22,635 bases of DNA from JAPXSY01 sp034003585 (GTDB lineage: Bacteria > Verrucomicrobiota > Kiritimatiellia > RFP12 > UBA1067). This document shows positions 1-8,133 of the stretch, in pieces. The notes under the pieces are model-generated. The model did no database searches and had not been told where the DNA came from. It saw only the letters and a program-made list of their open reading frames with translations. A program made the translations under genes and the position numbers. The stretch is taken from contig JAVEYH010000056.1 in NCBI GenBank assembly GCA_034003585.1, positions 1 through 22,635 of the forward strand, read 5' to 3'. Each line of letters starts with the position of its first letter. Within the stretch, counting starts at the first letter, position 1.

Positions 1-258
1 GCCAATGCGGCCGGGTTTATGGAGACGTATCTCGAATACGAGTGGCGGCCGCGGTTGAGTTTGTTGACCGATCCGCATCAGACGCGCGAGGCGGAACGGC
101 TGATCGGCCAATTCGAGAAACTGATCAAACGGCGCGGCGGGCTGGGGCGGCTGTCGGAAGATGACGTCCGCCTGGAGCTGCATGAACTGGTCCGTCTGAC
201 GGCGGAATGCGTCCGGCAGTGGCGGAATGTTCCCGGGCTGGTGCCCTCAGGCCGGTAA
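1..258 (+). CDS. C-terminal part of an unrecognised protein (probably partial)
   Basis: The frame is open from the first base of the window to a TAA at 256-258. The first ATG is at 19, but no Shine-Dalgarno sequence precedes it and the six codons before it are also open, so the gene probably begins upstream of the window. The visible part is charged and helical-looking, rich in Arg, Glu and Leu (for example an LIGQFEKLIKRRGG stretch), with no signal peptide or membrane segment. I do not recognise the family. It ends 8 bases before the preferred start of the tandem kinase gene, so the two are probably co-transcribed and the upstream part may reveal a partner of the kinase. A 79-residue free-standing gene starting at 19 is the alternative. 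Confidence 0.5.
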   Translation, partial: ANAAGFMETYLEYEWRPRLSLLTDPHQTREAERLIGQFEKLIKRRGGLGRLSEDDVRLELHELVRLTAECVRQWRNVPGLVPSGR

Positions 259-266
259 CGGAAGAC

Positions 267-3200
267 ATGGCTCCCAACAGCAATACCATCGGCGGGTTCG
301 AAATCATCCGGCGTCTGCCTGACCAGGGCTGGCAGGGGATTGTGTATGAGGCCCGTTGTGTTGAATCCGTTATGCCGAATGTGGCGGTCGGCGGCCGGGT
401 GGCGCTCAAGGTCATGTCGGTCCCGGATCCGGAAGGGGACTTCGCGCGCCGCCTGAAACGGCGCACGGATGCGCTTGCCGCCATGCGGCATGCCAACCTC
501 TTGCAGTATTTCGGCTGCTTTTCCGACAAGGGGGGGGTACTGGCGGATCAGGATTTCCATGTGGTGGTCATGGAATATCTTGAGGGGATCCCGCTGAAGA
601 AAGCGCTGGATCAGGCGCCGTCGGGACTGGATGCGGACCGCGCTTTGGCGATCATCCGCGCCTGCATGGCGGCGCTGATTTACGCATCCGAACATCGGAT
701 CGTCCATCGCGACATCAAACCCTCCAACGTTTTCCTTTGCGCCGACGGCACGGTCAAGCTGATCGATTTCGAGATCGCCCGTCAGCAGGGAGGGACGGTG
801 ACCGGATCATCGCAGGGGAATCTGCGGGGCACGTTCGATTATATGGCGCCGGACTTTCTGGATCCGGAATTTCACGGTGACGAGCGTTCGGATGTGTTCA
901 GCCTTGCGGTCTGTCTGCACGAGGCGCTGACGGGACGGACACCCTATGAGAAACGCAAGGACGAAGGCCAGCAGGGCGAGTTCATTTTCTACAACCGCTG
1001 GTACGGGAAGACCGATGGGGTCATCCGGATCAGCTCGCGGATCCAGGCGCTGGTGCCGCGGCTCAAACCAATTCTGGAGGTCGGCCTCAGCGCGGACCGC
1101 GCGAAGCGCTATGCTTCCTTTACGGCGTTTGAAGAGGCCCTGCGGCCGGTCAAACCGTACGAATTGAATCACGAAGCCGTCTGTTACCAGTTGCTGCAGT
1201 TGGTGGGGCAGGGCGGGTTCGGCAAGGTGTACAAAGCGCGGAATCTGACAGAGGAACGGCTCGTGGCGGTCAAATGCCTGCTGCGGCCGGAATATGCGGA
1301 CCGGTTCACGCGCGAAGCCCGGTTGCTGAAACAGCTTTCGGGTGTGCCGGTGGTCCGGTTCGTGGATTTCTTTTCCGTCAGCCTGGTGGCGGGCGAACAG
1401 TATTTTCTGGTGATGGATTATCTGCCGGGCATGCCCGGCAGCTCCTTGCGGGACCGGCTGAAGAAAAACGAGCCGATTCCCTTTGAGGAAACCATCCGGG
1501 CCTTTATCCGGTATGCCGAAGGGTTGTCGGCCCTGCACGGGCTGAAGGTGTATCACCGCGACATCAAACCCTCCAATCTTTACCTGCCGCGCGGCGCTCC
1601 GGAGCAGGCCTGTCTCATGGATCTCGGTGTGGCGCGGGACGCCAAAGGGACCGCGACGCACGGGCAGGTGCCGGGAAGTCTGGACTACATGCCGCCTGAG
1701 GTGGTGTTCGGCTCTTCACGCGGGGATGCGGGCATGGATCTCTTTGCGCTGGGGCTGTGCCTCTTCGAGGCGCTGACCGGCACGCCCGCCTATCCGCGTC
1801 TGCCGCCGGGGGATCAGGCGCTGATCGGGCTGAGCAAACGCGCGCGCGATAAAGTGCGGCCGAATCTTGAGCATCCGCTGGTGACGGGCCGGCCCGCTTT
1901 GCATGAGCTGATCCGGGCGATGACCGAGCCGGAGTTGGAGAGCCGGATCCAATCGGCCGGGCTGGTGGTCGCGGCGCTGCGGCGTCAGTTGCCCGGCATG
2001 GCGGCTTCGGCATCGGTTGCGGATGAGGCGCCTCCGCACACCTCGGCCACGGCGGTGACCCCGGCTGCGCAACCCGAAGTCGCGACCCGTCCGGCCGGGG
2101 CGTTGACGCAGATGACCGTTTATCCGGAAACGGTGGTGCGTGAGAAGTTGGAACGCGTCCGGGCGGAACGTGCCGAGAGACGGAAAAGCCGGAGAGGATC
2201 TCCGTTCCGTCTGGCGGTGCCGGATGTGTGGATGCGCCGGGCAAGGCGTGTGGGGATCGCGATCCTTTTGTTCGCGGCCTTGGGTGCGGCCAGTTGGGGG
2301 ATCTGGCTGATTCGGGAACCGCTCCTGCTGCACAGCCGGAACGCGGCGGGGCGGGCGGCGGAGCATTGCCGGCGTGCGGTGCTGCGCACCCGCATCCGTG
2401 TGATGACCGCTTTGAGGGGGGATCGGGTTGAGGCTGTGATCCAGGAGACGCGGGACCGGCTGTCGCTTCTCGCCGTATCGTCTGATCCCGAGGCGTATGG
2501 CGCATGCACGGGGTCGATCCGCGAAGCGGTTTCAGACGGTCGCGCCCGTCTGGCTGCCGTTGTCCGGGGTGTGCCCGCGGAGTTGGCGCGGCAATGGGAG
2601 CAGGCCTTTGATACGGATCTCGGGAATGAACTGACCAACAAACTGCGCAACGTGTCCGATTCGGCGCAACGCATGGCGGAAGCGGCGGCGGATGAGGCGG
2701 TCCGTCTTTACGGGGAGCAAAACGGCGCGGGCGCAACCCGGGCGCAGGAACGATATGCCCAGTGGTGCCGGTTGGCGGGGGTGGAGGCGGTCAGGGAAAA
2801 CGAGATCCGGGATGCGTATGCGGCTTATGCCAAGCAGAGAGAGATCGCCAAAAAACAGGGCGAGGTCGCTGCCGCGCAACGCCTTCAGATCGAGACGGCG
2901 CAGAAGCGCCTGGCTGAAACGGCAGAGGCCGTGAAGGATTTCACGGGCGCGGATTTGGAAAGGCTTGAGGAATTGCGGACCGGGATCAATTCGTTGCAAA
3001 CGTGTCTTGATGCGGCGAACCGGGTCACGGGGGTTGACACGGAAGCGGCCGCGAGAATCCTGAGCCAATTGAAACGACGCGAGGCATGGCTGACCGGCGC
3101 TGTGGAGATCGCGCTTCAGGCGCCGCCGCCACCGGCGTTAGAACCTCCCGCCGCGGCGGAGGTGTCGCTTGATGAAGGGAAAACGTGGCAAGTTCTGAGA

Positions 3201-5072
3201 CCCGGCCAGCCGCTGAAGGCTGAGCCGGGACGTGACGTGCTTGTCCGGTATCAGCGTCCCGACTACAAAACCCTCGGCCCCGAGACAGGCACAATCAAGG
3301 CGGGTGAACCGTATGCGGTCGCATGGCCGGAAAGGGGCAAGTGGGTCCCGGGCGATACGAAGCGGGCTTTGGACGAACTGCGGGGGCTTGTCGAAAAAGC
3401 GGCCTGGGAGGACGCGGCCCGGATGACGAATCGGGTTGTTGAGGCGAAGTGGACCTGGCCGGCGCACCGCGCGCAAGCCCGGGAGTTGGCCGGTACAGTC
3501 CGGAAACACTTTGAGGAGCGGGAACAGGTGCGGGAACGGGAGCGGTTGGCGCGTAACGCGGAACTCGCGGCTGAACAGGCTCGCCAGGAGGTGGCCCGGC
3601 GCCGGGAGGCCGAGCGTCTGACCGAGGTGCGCAAGCTGACGGACCGGTTGCGGCACTACAGCCAGGCGCTCACCGAAGGGCGCGCGCCCGAATTCGATGC
3701 GGATTTCGCTTGGCCGCACCCCCGTGCGGATGTGGCCGATGACCCGGAAGCGGTACGGGCCGCGAATCAGGTGATCCGGGGGTTGGCATCCTGGTTTGAC
3801 CGCGCTTGCGCCGATGACCCGGTCGAAACGCGCGCGGCGCGCCTGTCCAATGCGGTGCGTCTGGCGCGCGCGGCGGTTATGCCCGGCCTTCTGGGCAAAG
3901 ATACGGCGCAGAATCTCCTGACAAAGATTGCGGCCGCCCGTGCGCACTTCCTGCTGCGGGTGAGAAATGAGAGCGGGCACAAGGCGTCACTGTCGATGTC
4001 CGGACGGAACTTGACCTTGGAGGAGGGGCACGAAGAAGCGTACAGGTTGGACGGCGCGGTTTTTGAGGTGACCGCCCGTGCGGAGGGCTATCAGGAACAG
4101 AAGCTGCGACTGGCGTGGGCGGAAGGCGGGGGGCAGGTTTTGCGGATCGCCCCGTTCACGCCCAAGCCGATCGAGATCACGCTGGAGGGCGGGCAAGCCG
4201 TCCGGGTCAGCGTCACCGACCGTTCGGGGCATCCGGTGGCAGACCAAGCGGGAACGCATGCCCTGGCTCCCGGAGAGTACGCGGTGGCCTTCGCGCGGGC
4301 GGATTACGAAACACAGCGGCTGAAGCTCATATTGCGCGTGGGGGATGCGGGAAAACGGTTATCGCCCGGACCGTGGCGGCAAAGTGTGGCGCTGAGGAAA
4401 CTGGAAGAGGCGGAGGCCGCGTTCGGGGAAGGGGCCGCAGCCTTGTCGCGCGCGGCTGCGCTGCTGACGGAGGTGGCGCCGTTGGCCGATCCGGACCATC
4501 AGACGCGGAAGAGCCGGTTGGAGGAACGGGTTGTGGCGGGGTTCACGCCTTTGGCGGAACGCGAGCTAACCGCCCTGCGTGTCTGGCATGCGGAGATGGA
4601 GCGGCTGGACTTTCAGGTCGCCGACCCGGAAACCGGCGCGCTGCGGAAAGAGAAGCCCGGCGAGGCGCCCTCCCCGCAGCCCGTTGTCTCCGTGATTCCG
4701 GAATGGGTGACCGGACGTTTCCCGGCGGCGTTGCGGCAACGGTGGCAGAACCAGGCGCGCGACGAGGCGGGTGAAAAGATGCTATCCTTGTGCCGGGACG
4801 CGCACGAGATCCGCTACCGCGACGGCTTCGGCATGCCGGGCTACTTTCCGCACGGCGTGTGCCTGAATCTGGCGGAGGCGGTGGATCTCGGGTATGTGCC
4901 GGACGCGTATGACCTCGCGTTGGCCGAGTTCGCGCTCCAGGCCTGCGAAAAAGAAGTCGAAAAGAAAAAAGGGTTGGGCGGCAAGAATGTGATCATCGAC
5001 ACGAACAAAATCGAGACCGCGCGTCAGGCGGTCGCGAAAATCCGGCAAGCGGCAGAAAAGAGAGCCCGATAA
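267..5072 (+). CDS. Tandem Ser/Thr protein kinase with single transmembrane segment and large extracytoplasmic domain
   Basis: This is a 1601-residue membrane protein with two Hanks-type kinase domains in the cytoplasm. Domain 1 (about residues 10-290) has the ATP lysine in VALKV (K48) and catalytic HRDIKPSN (D149). However, its Mg-binding motif reads DFE (D167), its glycine loop lacks the first Gly, and the alpha-C Glu is not evident. Domain 2 (about 310-580) has an intact GQGGFGKV loop, VAVK (K336), REA alpha-C Glu, HRDIKPSN (D432) and DLG (D452). One membrane span lies at about 662-682. The outer part contains probable coiled coils (about 789-911 and 1081-1126), and PEGA-like beta segments around 965-1026 and 1223-1365. 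The start at 267 was chosen because the 20 residues from an earlier ATG at 207 would overlap the upstream ORF and look non-conserved. It converges on the tad-like operon. The substrate and the sensed signal are unknown. Confidence 0.93.
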   Translation: MAPNSNTIGGFEIIRRLPDQGWQGIVYEARCVESVMPNVAVGGRVALKVMSVPDPEGDFARRLKRRTDALAAMRHANLLQYFGCFSDKGGVLADQDFHVVVMEYLEGIPLKKALDQAPSGLDADRALAIIRACMAALIYASEHRIVHRDIKPSNVFLCADGTVKLIDFEIARQQGGTVTGSSQGNLRGTFDYMAPDFLDPEFHGDERSDVFSLAVCLHEALTGRTPYEKRKDEGQQGEFIFYNRWYGKTDGVIRISSRIQALVPRLKPILEVGLSADRAKRYASFTAFEEALRPVKPYELNHEAVCYQLLQLVGQGGFGKVYKARNLTEERLVAVKCLLRPEYADRFTREARLLKQLSGVPVVRFVDFFSVSLVAGEQYFLVMDYLPGMPGSSLRDRLKKNEPIPFEETIRAFIRYAEGLSALHGLKVYHRDIKPSNLYLPRGAPEQACLMDLGVARDAKGTATHGQVPGSLDYMPPEVVFGSSRGDAGMDLFALGLCLFEALTGTPAYPRLPPGDQALIGLSKRARDKVRPNLEHPLVTGRPALHELIRAMTEPELESRIQSAGLVVAALRRQLPGMAASASVADEAPPHTSATAVTPAAQPEVATRPAGALTQMTVYPETVVREKLERVRAERAERRKSRRGSPFRLAVPDVWMRRARRVGIAILLFAALGAASWGIWLIREPLLLHSRNAAGRAAEHCRRAVLRTRIRVMTALRGDRVEAVIQETRDRLSLLAVSSDPEAYGACTGSIREAVSDGRARLAAVVRGVPAELARQWEQAFDTDLGNELTNKLRNVSDSAQRMAEAAADEAVRLYGEQNGAGATRAQERYAQWCRLAGVEAVRENEIRDAYAAYAKQREIAKKQGEVAAAQRLQIETAQKRLAETAEAVKDFTGADLERLEELRTGINSLQTCLDAANRVTGVDTEAAARILSQLKRREAWLTGAVEIALQAPPPPALEPPAAAEVSLDEGKTWQVLRPGQPLKAEPGRDVLVRYQRPDYKTLGPETGTIKAGEPYAVAWPERGKWVPGDTKRALDELRGLVEKAAWEDAARMTNRVVEAKWTWPAHRAQARELAGTVRKHFEEREQVRERERLARNAELAAEQARQEVARRREAERLTEVRKLTDRLRHYSQALTEGRAPEFDADFAWPHPRADVADDPEAVRAANQVIRGLASWFDRACADDPVETRAARLSNAVRLARAAVMPGLLGKDTAQNLLTKIAAARAHFLLRVRNESGHKASLSMSGRNLTLEEGHEEAYRLDGAVFEVTARAEGYQEQKLRLAWAEGGGQVLRIAPFTPKPIEITLEGGQAVRVSVTDRSGHPVADQAGTHALAPGEYAVAFARADYETQRLKLILRVGDAGKRLSPGPWRQSVALRKLEEAEAAFGEGAAALSRAAALLTEVAPLADPDHQTRKSRLEERVVAGFTPLAERELTALRVWHAEMERLDFQVADPETGALRKEKPGEAPSPQPVVSVIPEWVTGRFPAALRQRWQNQARDEAGEKMLSLCRDAHEIRYRDGFGMPGYFPHGVCLNLAEAVDLGYVPDAYDLALAEFALQACEKEVEKKKGLGGKNVIIDTNKIETARQAVAKIRQAAEKRAR

Positions 5073-5103
5073 AAAGGGACCGTGGGCCACCTGTGGCGCG
5101 GTA
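5071..5103 (-). terminator. Candidate terminator of the tad-like operon
   Basis: On the minus strand, after the stop of the last operon gene, a short hairpin (GCCAC / GTGGC, 5086-5097, flanked by CCG / CGG) is followed after a few bases by TTTTT (complement of 5071-5075). The loop is small and the spacing to the T-run is longer than usual, so this is only a candidate. The T-run overlaps the stop codon of the convergent kinase gene. Confidence 0.35.
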
Positions 5104-5111
5104 CAGCAGGA

Positions 5112-6449
5112 TCATTTGCTCCAGTTTTTAAACTGGCTGTCGCGCTTGTAGTTGTCGCCGCCGCTGGATCCGCCGCCCCCTCCGCCGCCGGAACCGGAAG
5201 AAAAGCCTCCCGCATTCCCGCTGGGAGTGCCGCCGGAGGAGAATCCCCCGCCACCGGCATTCCCTCCGCCCGGCGAAGAGCTGCCGCCGGTGGTGTTGCC
5301 GAAAAGGCCGGGAAGCGTTAACCCCGGCAGCCCGCCGGGCTTTCCGACGATGTCAGCCAGAATGTTCTCGGCGGTGTTGAAGGCGTTGTTGACTTGTTCG
5401 GTGATCTTCTCTTCCACCTTGTCGAGCACGGCTTCCGCCACCCGGTCTTTCGCTTCGCCGATAAGCTGGCCGATGAACGCGGCGGGGTCTTTGATGAACT
5501 GCTGTATCCATTCGATGAGTTCGTCCAGGGTTTTGAGCCCGAGGTGCTTCAGCAAGGCTTCCGCACTGACCTCAAACTCAAGGTCAACACCCGCGCCGAC
5601 TCCTACGGTGGCACCCGCGCCGACCTTGAACTTGATTTTGCCGTCGAACCCGATCGTGACCAGAGCCGCCGCCGAAGCCGAGGCGCCCGCCTGCGCGCGT
5701 GCGGTGGCCTTGACACTGGTGGCCACGCCGAAGACGGAGAGCGTGAGGTTAACAGAGGCTTCCGCGCTAACCATGGCTTCGGCCTTGACTTCGGCGCCGA
5801 TCGTCAGCCCTTTGTCGTCGATATATGCGCCGATCTGCCCTTGCGCTTTGAGGATGGCCTGTACTTTGGCTTCGGCCTCGGCGTTCGCGCCGAACATTTC
5901 ATTGCCCAGACTGCCCTGCGCCATGGCGGCGAGTTCCGCCTCGATGCCGAGCTCGCCGCTGGCCATCACGCCGTTGTCGCCCATCTGGACTTGGCCAGAG
6001 CCGCTCGCGTTGACGGCGTAGCCGATGTTGGCGTTCTCTCCGCCGATCGATCCACTCTGGGTATAGGTGCCGCCGATTTGTGCGACGGTCTGTCCGTTCT
6101 GCAGGTCGGTCCCGCCGAAATCATCATCGCCCGCGTTGCTGTAGGTGGTTTGAGAGGAGGATCCGCTTTGGGTCGAGGCTCCGGCCGTGGTTGTGAAGCC
6201 GGTATCCGTCCGGGTTGTGGTGCCCGAATCGGAGGACGTCGCGCCGGAAGCGGTTGTCGTGGTCGTCCGGGTGACGTCACCGTTCTGCGTGGTCTGGGTG
6301 TTTTCCGAGGACCAGGCGGTGCTCTGCTGTTGCGCCAGCATGACAACCGGAAGCAGGGCGGAGCCCGTCAGGACAGCCGCCATCGCGAGCGCGCGCAGAA
6401 ATTTCGGACGGACGGACGGATACAGAAGGGTTGCGATCTTCCGCTTCAT
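5112..6449 (-). CDS. Secreted Ala/Gly-rich repeat protein of unknown function
   Basis: A 445-residue protein with a long basic N-region and hydrophobic core, likely cleaved after VVMLA (about residue 39), so it should be exported. The mature part has four zones. The first is a Thr/Ser-rich linker (about 42-105). The second is a long Ala/Glu/Gly-rich stretch with alternating small or hydrophobic and polar residues (about 150-300), which looks like repeated amphipathic strands. The third is a helical, charged segment (about 300-370). The last is a Gly/Ser-rich tail ending in a basic, aromatic end (KNWSK). The alternating Ala-rich zone reminds me of stalk-like regions in large secreted actinobacterial toxin-type proteins, but no toxin or enzymatic domain is visible. 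It starts 3 bases after the TPR gene stop, indicating translational coupling. It is the last gene of the operon. Function not assigned. Confidence 0.85.
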   Translation of the reverse strand: MKRKIATLLYPSVRPKFLRALAMAAVLTGSALLPVVMLAQQQSTAWSSENTQTTQNGDVTRTTTTTASGATSSDSGTTTRTDTGFTTTAGASTQSGSSSQTTYSNAGDDDFGGTDLQNGQTVAQIGGTYTQSGSIGGENANIGYAVNASGSGQVQMGDNGVMASGELGIEAELAAMAQGSLGNEMFGANAEAEAKVQAILKAQGQIGAYIDDKGLTIGAEVKAEAMVSAEASVNLTLSVFGVATSVKATARAQAGASASAAALVTIGFDGKIKFKVGAGATVGVGAGVDLEFEVSAEALLKHLGLKTLDELIEWIQQFIKDPAAFIGQLIGEAKDRVAEAVLDKVEEKITEQVNNAFNTAENILADIVGKPGGLPGLTLPGLFGNTTGGSSSPGGGNAGGGGFSSGGTPSGNAGGFSSGSGGGGGGGSSGGDNYKRDSQFKNWSK

Positions 6450-6452
6450 GGG

Positions 6453-7826
6453 TCACCGCCTTTCTTGGGTCGTCGCGTCAGCCTTCTTCCATTTCGGATC
6501 CCCGCCTTTTGCGAGGGTGTCGAGATCATCGAGGAACTTCTTTGCCCGTACCGCGGCCTCGCCGGAACCGCCGGACGCGGTCAGGAGCAGCCGCACGCCG
6601 CGTTCGAAATCGGTTTTGCTGATGACCAGCGACCGTCCCAGATTGTATTGCGCCTCCGTGCTTCCGGGGTCGGCGAAAAGCGCGTTCATGTAACAGGTCA
6701 GCGCGGTTTTGACATCCTCGCGCCGTGCGGCGAGGATGCCGAGGTTGTTCCAGGCGTGGGCCAGTCCGCGGTCAAGCCGGACCGCCTCATAGTAGGATTT
6801 CTCCGCCTCGGCGTGTTGGCCGAGTTTTTCCTGTGCCCTTCCGAGGGCGAACCATCCCGACGCCTCTTTCGGGGAAAAGGCGACCGCCTCGCGGGCGAGG
6901 GCTTCGGCTTCGGCCGGGTTGCCGGTCCTGGCAAGCAGTCCCGCAAGGTCGGCGCGAACCGATTCTTTCGGCAGGAGGGGGATCAACTCGCGCAGGGTTT
7001 TGAGCGCCTCGGCCTCACGGCCCTGCAAGGCACGCAGTCGGGCCTGCTGCAGGCGGGCTTCCGGCCAGTCCGGTTTTTCCTTGAGGAGCGCGTCGATCCG
7101 CCGGTCCGCCTGCGCGAGCAAGCCGGCTTGGAGAAGCTCGCCCGCCAAGAGGAGCCGGGCGTTCGGTGAGCCGTCGGTGGTTTTGACGAGCGATTCCCAA
7201 AGTTTGTCCAGCGCTTCGGGTTTGCTGCCGGCTTTGTCATAAAGACGGGCGGTCAGCAGCAGGGTCTGCCGCTGGTTCTTGGGGTTGAGTTTCAGGCTGG
7301 AGGCCAGATATTTCGCGGCCAGCTTGTGGTTCCCGGCCTGAATGAGCAGGCTGGCGAGATTGTTGAGCGCGAGACCTTGTGCGGGGTCGGTTTTCACGGC
7401 CAGCTCAAAGGTTTTCACCGCCTCTTCGGTTTTACCCTGTTTCAGCAGGGAGACGCCCAGATTGTTGATGGCCAGCGCGTGCCGGGGGTCGGCCGCCGCC
7501 GCCCGCCGGTACAGTTTCTCCGCTTCGGAGGCTTGACCCTGGAGCATGAGCAGGTTCCCGGCGTTGTTTGCCGCGCTAGACGCGACGGTGCGCGCTTCTG
7601 GCGTCTTGACCGCTTCCGCCTGATCCAGGGCTTTACGGAAAGCCGCGAGGGCTTCGGTGTGGCGGTTCGCCTGGAGGTGAGCGAGTCCGGTGTCGTAAGC
7701 GTTCATGGCGGGTTTCAGGATTTCAGGAGTGTTTTCATCGGGTTCGAGCGCAGCGGCATCCAATCGGGGCACTCCCCATGCCGTGGCCAGTGCAATGCCC
7801 ACACACAGAACGGTCCGTTTCTTCAT
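6453..7826 (-). CDS. Secreted tetratricopeptide-repeat protein, possible TadD-like role
   Basis: A 457-residue protein with a Sec signal peptide (MKKRT followed by a hydrophobic core, probable cleavage after LDA near residue 25). The rest is almost all TPR helices, about residues 45-420. Typical repeat cores such as ALAINNLGVSLLKQGKTEEA and AHAWNNLGILAARREDVKTA are clear. TPR arrays are protein-protein scaffolds, and Tad loci usually carry a TPR protein, TadD, needed for pilus assembly. This one could fill that role, but it lacks an obvious lipobox and is larger than typical TadD, so the assignment is by context only. A good Shine-Dalgarno (GAGGTG, 6 bases upstream) supports the ATG at 7826. 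It follows the small pilin gene by 21 bases and precedes the Ala-rich secreted protein by 3. Confidence 0.88.
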   Translation of the reverse strand: MKKRTVLCVGIALATAWGVPRLDAAALEPDENTPEILKPAMNAYDTGLAHLQANRHTEALAAFRKALDQAEAVKTPEARTVASSAANNAGNLLMLQGQASEAEKLYRRAAAADPRHALAINNLGVSLLKQGKTEEAVKTFELAVKTDPAQGLALNNLASLLIQAGNHKLAAKYLASSLKLNPKNQRQTLLLTARLYDKAGSKPEALDKLWESLVKTTDGSPNARLLLAGELLQAGLLAQADRRIDALLKEKPDWPEARLQQARLRALQGREAEALKTLRELIPLLPKESVRADLAGLLARTGNPAEAEALAREAVAFSPKEASGWFALGRAQEKLGQHAEAEKSYYEAVRLDRGLAHAWNNLGILAARREDVKTALTCYMNALFADPGSTEAQYNLGRSLVISKTDFERGVRLLLTASGGSGEAAVRAKKFLDDLDTLAKGGDPKWKKADATTQERR

Positions 7827-7847
7827 CGCGCACCTCGTTTCATCGGG

Positions 7848-8120
7848 TTACTGGTGCATGGAATCATGGTATTCCTTTGCGACGTCCGCGTCGTCACGGC
7901 GGTCGCCGCGCCTCATGTTGAGGTTTTGCCGGGCATCCTGTTCGCGCAGCGTGGTGGCCTCGCCCGCGGCGATGAACATGGTGGCGACGGAACGGCTGAA
8001 CACCACCACGGCCACCACCACGGCGGCGGCGATCAACACGGCCAGAATGACATACTCCATGTTGACGCCACCTGCGCGCCGCCGGTCATGTCGGCAAAAA
8101 TGTGTCGTGGTTTTGTTCAC
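7848..8120 (-). CDS. flp: Flp-type pilin (second copy)
   Basis: A 90-residue pilin precursor. The N-terminal leader is basic and is followed by G17|GVNMEYVILAVLIAAAVV. Cleavage after G17 puts Glu at +5 and Tyr at +6, the Flp/Tad pilin signature, followed by a hydrophobic helix of about 22 residues. Flp pilins are cleaved by the TadV/CpaA prepilin peptidase and polymerise into thin adhesive pili. The start codon is GTG at 8120; no ATG lies in frame upstream of the helix. It begins 13 bases after the glycine-zipper gene. The soluble tail is hydrophilic and ends in YHDSMHQ, identical to the end of the pilin at 13047-13334. Residues EYVILAVLIAAAVVVAV are also shared. It sits far down the operon among secreted proteins, which is unusual for a major pilin. 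Confidence 0.88.
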   Translation of the reverse strand: MNKTTTHFCRHDRRRAGGVNMEYVILAVLIAAAVVVAVVVFSRSVATMFIAAGEATTLREQDARQNLNMRRGDRRDDADVAKEYHDSMHQ

Positions 8121-8133
8121 GGCTTCACTTCGT

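Noticed and set aside
1..5072. Type VI secretion PpkA-type kinase locus
   Set aside because: No T6SS components are present, and the protein has two kinase domains and a long outer region unlike PpkA.
5394..7169. A 591-residue plus-strand frame opposite the TPR and Ala-rich genes
   Set aside because: Composition is shadow-like and it spans two coupled minus-strand genes with signal peptides and TPR motifs.
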